From Thysanoteuthis rhombus (Eukaryota; Mollusca; Cephalopoda; Oegopsida; Thysanoteuthidae), in contig OY735231.1 in the NCBI GenBank assembly GCA_963457665.1, positions 33,281,869 through 33,345,868 on the forward strand: 64,000 nucleotides of DNA, in the 5' to 3' direction. Positions within the stretch are counted from its first letter, which is position 1, and each line of letters begins with the position of its first letter. The notes below the pieces were generated by a model. That model was not told the origin of the DNA and searched no databases. It worked only from the letters and a program-made list of their open reading frames with translations. Below, piece after piece: positions 44,141 to 55,395 of the stretch. The position numbers and the translations under genes are program-made.

Positions 44141-45080
44141 GTAAAAAAACCTGGCTTCAACATTTAATTGGCATTTAATACACATATAAAAAAAATACTT
44201 GGTGCAAATTTGAAAAAAAAGCTGAAGCATGGATACGAAAAATGTTATATTTTATTGAGTCAATTGAAAAAAAAAAAAGAGTTATATTTACTAAATCTAT
44301 AAAAATAGCAGAGAACAACAAAATATTTACGTACTAAATCACTTCATTCATCAATCCTGGCCCCGTGCTTTAGGTATGACCCCCGGGGATAAATGCAATG
44401 ATTTTTTTTTTTCTTTAAATTTTGCCATATTGCAAAAAATACCTTTAACATTCTTGCATTCTATTTGTAGAAACAAATAAAGTATCCAAAATTGAACTTT
44501 ACCAGTGTACCAGTGTTTTGACTTGCATGACACACATCAGGTTTTCTCTATAAAAAAAATTCCCTGGTCACTGAAGCTCATTTAATACCACCATAACTTT
44601 TTAAAAAACATAATTTTCACTGTTATCTTTAATTTGGGTCCGAGCAGTTATTTAAAAAATGTAATTTCTTAGAATGACAAAAAATAGCCTTTTTCTCAAA
44701 ATGATAACCTTCGGAGTGAGAAAAACATGAATTGAAGAGGATGATAATGATTTTTTTAAATCTTAAAATGCTTCATAGATGAAAGGCTTTTTTTTTTTTT
44801 TTTTAATATATTTTTTTTAATTTTAAAATTTTAAGTGATGAAACATAGCTAAAAAAAAAAAAAAAAAAAAAATATAAGATAAACATTTCAGATCAAAGGG
44901 TTAATAATGAGGGAGAAGACCACCAGCATGCTTCACCAAGGGAGGAAAAAAGATATCCAGCAGTTGTTTTTGATGTATACACCCAAATCCTCTGCCCTTG
45001 CTGACCAATAATGATAGCAGTCTATGTAGAAAGAAATGTTGATGGCATTTACACAATATAGAAAAATGCTAAAATTTCAT
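44141..45080. other. Probable 3' untranslated/downstream region of the NCX gene
   Basis: A- and T-rich DNA with long homopolymers near 44790-44870. On the - strand a potential AATAAA (TTTATT on +) occurs at about 44251, but the true poly(A) site cannot be chosen from sequence alone. Confidence 0.35.
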
Positions 45081-45323
45081 TTAAATTGGACTGTTGATAA
45101 TTCCCTTGGTTTGCAAGATTGATAAGAGGACATAAAGACACCAGAGGAATATGAAGAAGGCTCCAGAGATATATTTTGGCATAGGTGTACCACCCAGCTC
45201 TGCTTTACCAAACCAACGCAGATTCCTTCGTAGAAATAATGTACTAATTGCAACAATGGCAAGACTGGTATAGATGACCACAGAGAATCCAAGAGAACCA
45301 GCATCAACCACAAAAGGCAGACC
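45081..45323 (-). CDS. SLC8A (NCX): NCX last exon: C-terminal helices and stop
   Basis: Acceptor TCATTACAG|GG, 243 bp ending in TAA (45083-45081). It encodes GLPFVVDAGSLGFSVVIYTS, then LAIVAISTLFLRRNLRWFGK, and a final helix in YISGAFFIFLWCLYVLLSIL. The FLRR and GG...K.I....F..LW..Y blocks match the vertebrate end (LYRRR...GG...K......LW.LY). Confidence 0.94.
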   Translation of the reverse strand, partial: GLPFVVDAGSLGFSVVIYTSLAIVAISTLFLRRNLRWFGKAELGGTPMPKYISGAFFIFLWCLYVLLSILQTKGIINSPI

Positions 45324-48300
45324 CTGTAATGATATAGAAAGAAATTCTGCTCAGCAAACAATGAATAACTTTTTAAAAATGTTTCAGTTACAATTTTACA
45401 CTTGCATAAGATGTAAGTCTCATCGCAATAAAATGGACGGTTATTGAATTGGAATAGGCAGAGGTATCAATTCACCAGGTCAACCTTCAATTGGGGGAAT
45501 GTGTTATTTGGTGCTCCCAATCTGGCATTCGACTTTGGTGTCAGCCCATTCCACAATCTATTCATATTTTTCTAAATTCTAAGGAAATGTTGATTGATTT
45601 ATTATCATTCAGTGTTCGGTAATATTTGGCAAATATAGAAATAAAGATTTAACAACAACTATTAGTTACATTTATTAGACTGTCTGTTGAGATTTATCTA
45701 TTGGACTATTTAGTTATAACTAAATAGTCTAATAGATATATCATACTGTCTAATCATATTTACTTATATTTATCAGACTGTCTATTCAATTATTCAGTTA
45801 TATTTATTAGACTGTCTATTATTCAGTTATATTTATTAGACTGTCTATTTAGTTTTATCTTTTAGACTATTTAGTTATAACTAAGTAGTCTAATAGATAT
45901 ATCAGGCTGTCTATTTAATTATTCAGTTATATTTATTAGACTGTCTATTATTCAGTTATATTTATTATACTGTCCATTTAATTATTCAGTTATATTCATT
46001 AGACTGTCTCTTTGCATTACTTCTATTTTAATTAAATAAATAAAACTTAAAATCCCTTTGAATTTTACTAATTTTCATTCAACTTTTTAATTCATTACAA
46101 TTCTTTTCAGTTCGCAGTTAACCACAATTTCTTTGCCCAGTAACTTCTTCATTAATGAATGGGTTTTTTCAATTATTTTTTTCATTTTTTTAAACTAAAA
46201 AATCAACTCAGAAATCCATTCCCACTTTTTGAATCCCCCTATTGTTTTTTGGTTTTTTTTACAAGTCTCAGTTGAGTTTGCTAGTCTTTCTTCATTTATT
46301 TGCTAAATATTACCATCAACTATGACAATAGGCTTTGTTTTAAAAAATGGATGTATATATGCAGATATGGAAACTAAATTTCCATATATTCAATCTGGCT
46401 CTTGGTTGGTACATTTTCTGATTGTTCCCACTCTTTCCATGCATTTTCTTCCCGCTCCTAGATTGTATCTGATTGATATTTCTTTCATGGTAGATGAGAC
46501 TGAGGAGCTTATTCAGTTATCATTTTTCAAGATAATGCTTTTTAATTTGCCTGTGATTATACTTGGCAAATATTTAAACACAGATAAAAGACAAGCACAA
46601 ATACTATTGTTTCTTCAACTCAATTCAGCATAACGCAGATTTAAATTAGAAAGCACCCCGAGTGCGCATTCTTTTGCCGATTCCATACACTGAAAGTACA
46701 ATATTTAAAAAAAAAGGACAAAGGAGAGACCTTTAATTGTATGAATATTGTGTTACAAAATTTTAGCATTTGTATCAAATATTCATTTTTAACCTCTTTT
46801 CCTGCAGAATGATGAAAAATATCTCAATCAAAAATGAGTTTCTGGATCCACTCAGAAATCACTAGCCTATGGCCCACCCTTCCACAAAATTTCATTGAAA
46901 ACTTTGTTGGCATAGATTTTTAAAAAAGACAAATCCACAAACCTTTGACTCCCAATAGATGGCTGCAATCAGCCACGGCAATCCAAGACCAAGGAACACA
47001 TTCACCGAATTACTGCCGTTGACGTTCCCAACAGAGGCATCAGCATGTTTCTCCATTATAGCGGCAGTTTTACTGGCAAACGTATCTGGCATACTTGTTC
47101 CCAGAGCAACAAATGTGATGGCTGTAATACTTGGATCCATTTTGATCAAACAGCCGAATACTCCAGCCAGATCTCCAATGATAGCAGTCATTAAACCAAT
47201 AAGTCCCAGAGAAATGATGAATGTTGGCCAACCACCTAGGATAGATGGTGGAGGTACGCATGCAAATATGGCCTGAAACGAAATTCACCAAATTAGTATT
47301 TCTAAATAAACAAGTTTTGAAATTTTATACTAAAAGAAATGCCACTAAAAGCTTTGTCAGTTTGGCTCAGTTGGTAAGATAGCCAGCTACCAATCACTTG
47401 GTTGTATTTTCAAATCATCGTAGGGCAATGTTAATCTCATAAATGTATTTACTTATTTAAAATTTAATAAGCCCTTGCGTATTTCGAGCATAATTTTCTT
47501 ATATATGTAAGATATGTAGCTCAGTCAGTAAGGAACAAGACTACCAATCAGTTGGTTGCAATTTCAAAGCATGATAGGGAAATGTTGATTTTTACTCCCT
47601 TGAGTTTGCTATGTTGTTTCATTAAAAATAAATAAAATTTCCTCACAATATATTTGATTATTCTTATTCATTTGAAGATAGATTTCTCAATTTATCAAAT
47701 CTTTTGTTAAAGATTCGGAAGTTTATCATTATTATACAGGTGATGAAAAAATAATATAAATATCTTCTGTGGAGTTTCAATTTCAAATTAGATACAATTA
47801 CCTTTTTTTAGGAAAAAACAAAAAAATATAAAATTAAAACATGTTTTAGATTATTTCTAGAGAAACAAAATTTCATAGAAATATAGTTTGTTTTTTTTCC
47901 AATGACTAAAATTTCTGGTTCTGAAAAAGGAAAACAATACTTAGATTAAATCATTCTCCATTCATGCCTCTTTTGAATAGGATGAATACTTTTTACAATA
48001 AACACAATTCTTATATAAGTTTTGAACAGCTATTCTCATCACATGGCTTTTTTGCCAAAGGTTTGCTGGCAGATGTTGACAGATATGGTTGGTATGAAAA
48101 TAGCCCCATTTTAATTCTGTCCTTCCTAGAGCAGCAGTTTCAAAACTGGGGTCCGCAGACCACTGGGGGTCGATCATATCATGGTTGGTAGCCTACAGCT
48201 CTAATGTGACATTGCAAATCTTATGGCAGAGAAACATCATCATCCATCAAACAGCTATCAAAAAAACAATTATTGAATACAGACCTATATCCTATATTAG

Positions 48301-51300
48301 AATTCAGATAACTGCCATCCATTTGAAATGAAGATGATTTTCAAAAATCAAAAACTGTTTTTTTATTGTACTTCCTTAATAAGTCTAAAAACTAAATCCT
48401 GAAAATAAGGGTCCAACAGAATATTTCCTTTATAGAAGGGGTCTTTGAGTTTTCAAGGTTTTGAAACCACTATTCTAGAGTTTTCTTATACATAGTTTCA
48501 CAGACAAACTTTCATTGTCTTTTGCACTTGGTACTTATCATTACCTAAATCATCACAGATGGATGAATTTGATTTATTTCAGTCCATATAATTAGGCGTC
48601 TTTCCCAATCAAAATCAAAGGATTAGAAAATCATCTCTTTCCAGTAATTCTCTGTTGGAATTGTAATCTTATGTATTTCACTCCAGAAGCAACCTATGAC
48701 AAGATGTCCAATTTAAACACAATGACAGAGTGAACAAATATTTTTACCTTCCAAGCAAAAGCGGCAAAATGGAAGATGTAGTCAATAAAAGTAGCCGTTT
48801 CCAAGTCTCCACCATTAACATTGAATGCATTTTCAAACTGCTGCCCCCAAGTGACAGTGTCCAATTGCAGGGCATCCAAGTTAACCTTGGTCAAATTCAC
48901 AATGCGATCCACCAAGCCATTGAATTCTACAAAAGAGAGAATCAGCTGAATTTAGTTTCTCGAAAATTCAATGATTGCAATGATTTTCTTAAATAAAAAG
49001 AGAAAAAAAAAAAAAAAAAGAAAGTTGCTCTCAGTTGTGAAGTAGAATGAAGGAAAGCACAGTACCACTCAATATAATGAAGTGAAGATTAGTACCACCT
49101 AATGAGGCCAGGCTGGGATCAGCGCCACCAGGGTATAAAGGTAAGGATGAGCAAAAAGAAAAAAAGGTTTTGCAGCAATATATTAGATTCCATTTATTTT
49201 TTAAGCATCATGGGATCAACATAGGTCTGCCCTGGAGTGTACCCAAGATCTCTTTGAATGTTGTAATAGCCTAACCTAACTAAGTAAAGATTAGTACAAC
49301 CCAATTGGACTAAGTAGATATCAGTATCAGAAAGAGGAGAAATGGTGTCAATCTTTACTTGACGTGTTAAGTGAGAGCCAGTTGAACTAATGGAAGAAGT
49401 TTGGATGTGTCGATAATATAAATCTCAATAGAAATATGCATCTAGCTTAGTAATAAATCAGTTCTCTTTATAGAAATCTTTTTTTGAACCTTAGTCTTTT
49501 ATACGAAAGGTTCTGTTACAGCATTGATACAGATCTTTAAAAAGAAGAAAAAAGCTGATGGAAATTTTTATTTCTATTTTTTAGATAGACTGATCATATA
49601 AAGCCAGCATTCATTGCTTTGTAATGCACAGAACACATCACACTATGTTTTTGTTTATATCAAAGATATACCTTTCCTATTTTGCAAATGTAACCCTAAA
49701 ATAAATCCATATAAAACTGTATAATTCATATGGGGCTCATCCCAACTTGGTAGGAACTAAAAACATTACTAACTGTAGCAATGATGACGGACTTTTTATC
49801 GAAATTTCGAAATTTATTGCAATGAACTAAATATTTTCTTTCAAGTTTTAATTGCAAGAAAATAAAGTTAGTCATAAAAATCACTTCTGCATACTTAAAG
49901 CGGCTTTTAATGCCAATTTTTGTCATCAAAATTACCATGGTAATGCTATGATTAGGCTGAAAGAAAAAATTTAATTCTATAATTAAATTTTTAAAAAAAA
50001 AGTAGTTGTAACAGTTATAAGATTCAAAGAAAATGACTTGATTTAATGATTGCTTAACTGGATTCCCAAAAGACATCATTCACAGAGTGTGCATGTTACC
50101 TGTGCTCTCAGTTCAAAATGTCACGTGGGTGTTGATTTACCTTTTCTTACCCACAGGAAATCTTACATTCTTAAGCATTTTATGGCATAACTAAAGGAAT
50201 GATGAGCAAAAATGACAAAAAAAAATATCCCCAACAATGGCAAAAGTGTGTTTTCCACATTTGAACACAATCATATGATAGGAAACAGTGTAGTGCAATG
50301 GTTCTCAACTATTCTGTTCCAATATTTCAAAAAAATAATAATGTGTTGAGAAGGTAAGATAAAATATAATGTTGAATTCAAAAATTTACCAAAATGTAGT
50401 TTTAAAGCAAAGTAAATATCTGTAAAGAAACAAATTCTTTATGAAAAGAAGGATTTTAATATGAGTGTTTGGTAAATTTTTTGTAATTTATTCATGGTGT
50501 GAAATTTTGTAACAACAAAGCAATTTACTCATTACTTTTATACGTACATCACTAAGTTAATGAGTTAAGCGTTTGTTCAAATGGATTATGTAGTAATTTA
50601 TATTATACTGCGTGATTAGAAATCTATATTGTACTGCGGGATTAGAAATCTATATTGTACTGCGGGATTAGAAATCTATATTGTACTGCGGGATTAGAAA
50701 TCTATATTGTACTGCGGGATTAGAAATCTATATTGTACTGTGTAATTAGAAATCTATATTGTACTGTGTAATTAGAAATCTATATTGTACTGTGTAATTA
50801 GAAATCTATATTGTACTGTGTAATTAGAAATCTATATAGTACTGCGTAAAGGAGATATAATCAGTTAAGCATCAACATTTTGAGCCACTGAACGCTATTC
50901 ACTCTTCACAGTCAAATTCCAAATTCCCCCCCCACCACCACATATATCTAAATTGGCCTCTTGTGGCACATGTGCCCCCCCATTCAACATCACTGCACCA
51001 GTGTGTGTGTGTATGTATATATATATATACACATGTATATATATATATAATCTCAAGTACTAGCTGTATAGTGCAATGTTGATGATCATTAAGATTTTTA
51101 TAATATGTACAATAAGACAGTCCTTAGATAGAAAGACATATTTACTTACCTTCATCATTAACAATTGTTACAATAGTTTTCTTTATCTTGCCTAGTTCAG
51201 ATCCTCCTCCAGCTTCCAGTAACTCCACCTGGAAACTCTCATCTCTTTCACTCAACTGAAAAAGGATAAAACACATCATTTTTCAGAATGCTATTTTCAT

Positions 51301-54300
51301 GGCTAAATGAATGGTTCTATATTGTTAGGTAAAGGATTGTTGCTATATGTTAGCAGCAGAGTACAGAGGAGAATAATGGTCGCTCAAGTCAAACATAATG
51401 TGACTATTCCTATATCACCACCAGTTGCCCAATGGCTGGAATGGTTACATCAAAATGGCTGCATATTTCATGAAATATATCCGAGATACTACTGAGAGAA
51501 CTCGGAAGCAAAAAGCTGACAAGTGAATACAAGTATATCACTTACATGTGTATCATGGATAAAAATCTCAATATTCTTCAGGGTTTCTCCATTTTCAAAC
51601 TTCAGTTCTCCTTCTCCTCCTTCATAGTCAAAGCCATGACGTGCAGTCATGTCCTTAGTCTTCCACTTGACAGACACATGGCCATCTGCTCCATTTGAAC
51701 GTTTTACAGGAATACGTGCCTTACGAGCACTCTCCGTAATGACAATACTGGGTTTAGAGAACTCCAAAATGCCAGGTTCTGAAACAAAAATACTTTTTAC
51801 TTTAATATCAAGATATGATTTTGAATAATCTTTTTTAGATGTAAAGATCAAGTTTATAACTATCTAATCAAATCCAGATCATTAGAGCGTTATGTTATTC
51901 AGAATTGGATAGTAAGAGGGAAAATTGAGTCATGCTGTATATTTATTCTCATCAACTATTGAATGAATATTACAGGCCAGAAGTTGAAAACTTGTCCCTT
52001 TTCATTGTTTTGCTTGTTTCCAGTAAGTCAATAAACTCTTGAAAGGTTTAGTCCAAAGCAATATTACACAGGGAAACATGTATATTTTAACATGTTTGAA
52101 ACTCAATGCTTGAAAATATTATTAAACAAGTTTAAAAGAAACTTAATGAAGCATGAAATCGGAGAGCCTCTCATGGTATTTAAGCATTTCAGTTTACAAC
52201 AGCCTTTATTACCATATGAAAGCATTCTAAACAACAGAAATAGGACCACATTTTCTTCTTCAATATGACTGGTCATATTATGTTCCTTCCCTCAAAGGTT
52301 CTTGAATATCAGATTCTTTATAATTCGGCTAAATTCAAAATACTTTCAAACTTTCAACTTATAAAAAGAAATCATTTTCATGATTTTATTGCATTCTGAT
52401 GAAGGAACAAGTTTTCATATCTTGCTCTCTCTGGTACATGATAGGGAAGGAAAATAGGAAAAATACCGAAACCAAACCCTAGAGACTTACCATCGTCATT
52501 AATAATGGTAACTTGCATGATATGGTTTTTGCCAAGAGACATTTGGGATTGAGGAAGTAGTACGAGTTGAACAAAGAAAAACTCATCAGGCTCCCATTCA
52601 AAATCATCGATAATTTCAATGTAAATCTGTTGCAGCATTTCATTCTCTTTGAATTGAATTATCTCATTGATAGGTTTGTAGTCACTACCAGCAGTTGCAG
52701 TGCCGGCCACAGTCTCAATCCTGAAATCAACAGAAAAGATCAATTGTTCAACACAGCTTCATTCCTTCCTTTCTATGAGGATTGTTCATATTGAGTTTAT
52801 ATTTTGTGATATTTTCATATTAATAAGTGCAATATAAGTACTATCTAAAACCAGACGATTTAGTATGAAATAAGACTATATTCTGAGGATCAAAAAAGGT
52901 AATACTTCTTAAAATCTTTTGTATTTTTCTTTAAATACAGTTGAATTTATCATTTCTCAGTTTCAAATCAGATAGGAATAGAATGATCACCACTTGCTTT
53001 TGCTCTTTTTACATTATTTTTGTGAAAGATTTTGAACAATAATTCTATCATTATTAATTTTGACTAGCTTTTTACATTCACCCAAACTTTTAGTTGCTTT
53101 TTATCACAACTTGGAATCGGTCTGTAATCCTACGACAATGTTTAAATAGCACAATTGGAAAATAAAGTGCAAGCCAAAAGTAGTGAAAAAAAAACTTGTC
53201 AAAATTAATAATGATGTTGCAATTCTTCATCCAAGAATAAATTTTAAAAAATATGAAAAATATTGTATTAAAAGACAACTAGATTGCAATTACAATAATC
53301 AACAAGCATAGAATATTGTTTGTAAGGAGTTCAGTTCAACTATAAGGTCCCCTTGGCTGAATGGTTAAAAGCAGCCAGGCGTATACTGGACCCTCTCTGG
53401 CTAGAAGGTGTGAGTCAAATTCTCTCTGTGAGCTTGCTCTTCATTTTTCTATTGTGCCATTTAAACGTTGCTGTCGAATTAGTGTCTGTTTCTAAATTGT
53501 GATGAAAAGCAACTGAAAGTTAAGATGGAGGTGGAAACTAGTCAAAATTAATAATAATGTTGTAACACTTCATCCAAGAATAAATTCTATTATTCTCACT
53601 CTATTATAGTATCTCAATAATGCTTAGATGAATTTTCATCTTTTAATTAGATAACCAACTATTTGGAGAAAACTTGGCTCTATCAAGTCAGCTAAATCCA
53701 AGTAACCTGTTCATATAAACATTAAAGCCAAAAGAATAATGAGAAGTGATTAAGATGATGATATCAATATGCAATCATGTGAAATACCTGACAATGAAGA
53801 GAATAAAAAGGTGTCCACAAAAAATTACCTTGAATCAGAGAAATTACATAATTTAGGGAAAAGATATCAAGAATCAAAGATATTGTCAATTTTTTTCTTT
53901 TTGGCTTTAGAATATTGAAGATAATTCTGATAGCACTGTTTCTACAAAGAAAGGAGATAGTGTTTGGTAATCTTGATTATTGTCGCTGATTTTAGATAAT
54001 TATATTTCAAACTTGATATAATCTTACTCTAATTCACCAAGTATCTGTCTCCCATTGCATAACACAAGAATGGCTAGAGCTATTTTCTATGGTTACTAAT
54101 GGGACCATGGAGCAGGTTTCTTGCCTGTTAGTTTTTGAAAATTTCCTATAGACTAGAAACTATTTAATATATTTTTTCTATCTCTTTTGCTTTATAACCG
54201 TCTAGTATCACTTCTCACTATTAGATACTGTATTTGACAGCATATAAGATACACATTTGAGTAGACACAATGCATCAAATGTGTTTGTATTATGACAAGG

Positions 54301-54911
54301 GGTTGTCTTCCTAAGTTCGAGATTGACATGTATTGGGCTCGGATACATTTCAGTGGGCACTAGTCCTCCAACCACCATTGTAAATCACGTGTCTAATATA
54401 TCAGCAAATGCAGTATATGGCTTAGTGCAAACTCACTGTATACTATTGTATATCCTGAATAATTTATTTCAGTTATAAAACTTTCATATACAGAGAAATA
54501 TCAATTATTTGAATTTTGGATGGTCCAATTCCAAGGTTCAGTATGGCTTCTTTTTTTTTTATGATCGAATCCGTTATCCAAACAATCAACTATCGCTGCC
54601 TGTCTCGTTTGGATTGTCAAAGTTTTCACTACAAATGTTGGCCAAAGAGAAAGCTTCTGATCCCAAACTGCTAGACTGTGACAATATCTGAAAATTTTGA
54701 TATCTGATTATCATTACCTGGCTTGAGCAACACAATCCATTTTTCCAGTTCTTCTTATACCGATTCGGACTTTCTTTTCACTTTCCAGAACAGCAACACC
54801 AGTGGCAGTAAATTCAATCACTGGTTTAGTCCCACCTTCACTGTGATCTTTGCTTCGACGAACACGAAGGGCATCACGTTCTTCTGGACTTAGCTTGAGG
54901 TCATCATAAAG
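45081..54911 (-). CDS. SLC8A (NCX): Na+/Ca2+ exchanger (NCX/SLC8), C-terminal half, seven exons
   Basis: Joining 54911-54718, 52720-52491, 51778-51546, 51255-51150, 48926-48748, 47272-46943 and 45323-45081 gives 504 residues ending in TAA; all junctions keep frame. NCX is a plasma-membrane antiporter moving 3 Na+ in for 1 Ca2+ out, gated by cytosolic Ca2+. In order: end of the cytosolic loop; CBD1 (Calx-beta: VIEFTATGVAVLE, GTATAGSDYKPI, EIIDDFEWEPDEFF); CBD2 (EPGILEFSKPSIVITE, GGEGELKFENGET); loop end; alpha-2 repeat with the ion-binding motif GTSMPDTFASK and GNVNGSNSVNVFLG; C-terminal helices (SVVIYTSLAIVAISTLFLRR, YISGAFFIFLWCLYVLLSIL). The transmembrane N-terminal half (alpha-1) lies beyond the window. 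It converges on NR2C2AP. Confidence 0.93.
45656..46012. repeat. Irregular tandem repeat with palindromes
   Basis: The phrase 'attcagttatatttattagactgtctatt' recurs about eight times with variable spacers. Two copies of the palindromic 'gactatttagttataactaartagtctaatagatatatca' are embedded at about 45703 and 45866. It lies between the last two NCX exons. Confidence 0.75.
46100..46900. other. NCX intron, nothing recognised
   Basis: No exon or element was recognised. The open frame at 46322-46633 on the opposite strand shows no family resemblance and is treated as chance. A weak inverted relative of the 32.4/33.0 kb repeat lies at 46850-46900. Confidence 0.4.
46943..47272 (-). CDS. SLC8A (NCX): NCX exon f: alpha-2 repeat
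   Basis: Acceptor CGTTTCAG|GC, donor AAAG|GTTTGT (a weak donor), 330 bp, phase 0 both sides. It encodes AIFACVPPPSILGGWPTFII, then a membrane helix, then FVALGTSMPDTFASKTAA and ADASVGNVNGSNSVNVFLGL. Asp in PDTF and Asn in GNVNGSN are among the ion-coordinating residues of the family. Confidence 0.95.
47355..47600 (+). mobile_element. Two tandem tRNA-derived SINE heads
   Basis: Heads at 47362 ('tggctcagttggtaagatagccagctaccaatcacttggttgtattttcaaatcat') and 47515 ('tagctcagtcagtaaggaacaagactaccaatcagttggttgcaatttcaaagcat') share the A-box pattern TRGCTCAGTNNG and the following 45 bases. Both are followed by 'ga/gtagggcaatgttra' and a short AT-rich body. They lie about 160 bases apart, in the NCX intron and antisense to it. 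Confidence 0.6.
48132..48472. mobile_element. Non-autonomous hAT element with 8-bp target duplication
   Basis: The left end is CAGCAGTTTCAAAACT, the inverted right end TAGTGGTTTCAAAACC. Flanks are TCCTAGAG (48124-48131) and TTCTAGAG (48473-48480), an 8-bp duplication with one change, as expected for hAT. Only 341 bp, no coding capacity. The left part reads 'ggggtccgcagaccactgggggtc'. It lies in the NCX intron between exons e and f. Confidence 0.8.
48748..48926 (-). CDS. SLC8A (NCX): NCX exon e: loop end, approach to the membrane
   Basis: Acceptor CTTTTGTAG|AA, donor AAG|GTAAAA, 179 bp. It encodes EFNGLVDRIVNLTKVNLDAL, then TWGQQFENAFNVNGGDLETA and TFIDYIFHFAAFAWK, matching the 'W..qf..Ai.v..g........ 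DY..HF...FWK' part that leads into the second set of helices. Confidence 0.92.
48990..50290. other. NCX intron, nothing recognised
   Basis: No exon was recognised in the ~2.2-kb intron between exons d and e apart from the repeats listed. An open frame of 117 codons at 49726-50079 (-) is composed of AT-rich codons and has no splice or family support. Confidence 0.4.
50590..50850. repeat. 26-bp minisatellite, about 10 copies
   Basis: The unit 'attagaaatctatattgtactgcggg' has a period of exactly 26. The left copies carry 'tgcggg', the right copies 'tgtgta', so two sub-arrays expanded separately. It lies in the NCX intron between exons d and e. A sequence resembling hAT ends ('caatggttctcaact' at 50308; 'caacatcactgca' at 50985) brackets it loosely. 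Confidence 0.9.
51150..51255 (-). CDS. SLC8A (NCX): NCX exon d: CBD2 second part (position of alternative exons A/B)
   Basis: Acceptor ATCCTTTTTCAG|TT, donor GAAG|GTAAG, 106 bp. It encodes LSERDESFQVELLEAGGGSE followed by LGKIKKTIVTIVNDE. Size and place correspond to the mutually exclusive exons A/B (about 35 residues) of vertebrate NCX1. No second copy of such an exon was found in the adjoining introns. Confidence 0.9.
51546..51778 (-). CDS. SLC8A (NCX): NCX exon c: CBD2 first part
   Basis: Acceptor TTTGTTTCAG|AA, donor CAT|GTAAGT, 233 bp. It encodes (E)PGILEFSKPSIVITESARKA, then VSVKWKTKDMTARHGFDYEG and ETLKNIEIFIHDTH. It ends where vertebrate NCX1 meets the alternatively spliced region. 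Confidence 0.92.
52491..52720 (-). CDS. SLC8A (NCX): NCX exon b: CBD1 core
   Basis: Acceptor TTGATTTCAG|GA, donor GATG|GTAAG, 230 bp. It encodes IETVAGTATAGSDYKPINEI and EIIDDFEWEPDEFFFVQL, ending IINDD. The acidic run IDD...E.DE and the domain-end NDD correspond to the Ca2+-binding face of CBD1. Confidence 0.92.
53030..53600. mobile_element. SINE cluster with direct and inverted tails
   Basis: A tRNA-like head starts at 53347 ('ccccttggctgaatggttaaaagcagccaggcg'), with A box TGGCTGAATGG and B-box-like 'gagtcaaattctc'. The body/tail 'tgatgaaaagcaactgaaagttaagatgg...gaaactagtcaaaattaataataatgttgtaacacttcatccaagaataaatt' ends near 53590. The tail recurs in the same direction at 53175-53250 and inverted at 53040-53118. 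Related tails lie at 40449 and 40746. It is located in the intron between NCX exons a and b. Confidence 0.6.
54718..54911 (-). CDS. SLC8A (NCX): NCX exon a: loop end and start of CBD1
   Basis: Acceptor TTCTTTCAG|CT, donor CCAG|GTAATG, 194 bp, entering in phase 0. It encodes LYDDLKLSPEERDALRVRRS, then VIEFTATGVAVLESEKKVRI and GIRRTGKMDCVAQA. The VIEF...GIRR.G stretch is the opening of the first Calx-beta domain. An upstream exon must exist beyond this point. Confidence 0.9.
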
Positions 54912-55395
54912 CTGAAAGAATTATTCAAAATTTCATAAGTAAAAGGAAACATTTTCCGCTTTCTAACCTTTCCTCAAACTTGATGCAAACGTGCTGAATA
55001 AAACTGTTTGAACAATGTCTTAGTAATAATCACTGAAGAAATGAGTTTTTTGCTTATTCTTCATGAAAGAAAACCAAAGGAAATAACCAGGAAAAATTTT
55101 ATTGCTGTTATGAAAAACAAAGATGAATAATTAATTGGTTTAAAAAACAAAAAAAACAACTCATTCATCTATTAAAAGAATGAAAGTTTTTCAAAGCAGG
55201 AGAAATAATGTGATGGAAAATTAAGTTGGTGTGTGAATTGCCTCCTTATTTCGAAACTCTCAATGTTGCGTTGATAAACTGATTTCTTTGTGGTTTGTTA
55301 TCTACACTTTCAAAGACAAATAATGACCTATCTTAAGATAAAAAAAAGTATGCATAAATTTCATGGCTTCATTTGACCATTGAATTTTGCATTTA

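Noticed and set aside
46322-46633. 103-codon open frame on + strand in an NCX intron
   Set aside because: No family resemblance, no splice support, antisense to a well-supported gene.
49726-50079. 117-codon open frame on - strand in the NCX intron
   Set aside because: AT-rich composition, no conserved motif, no splice sites. It would not join in frame with known NCX protein structure.
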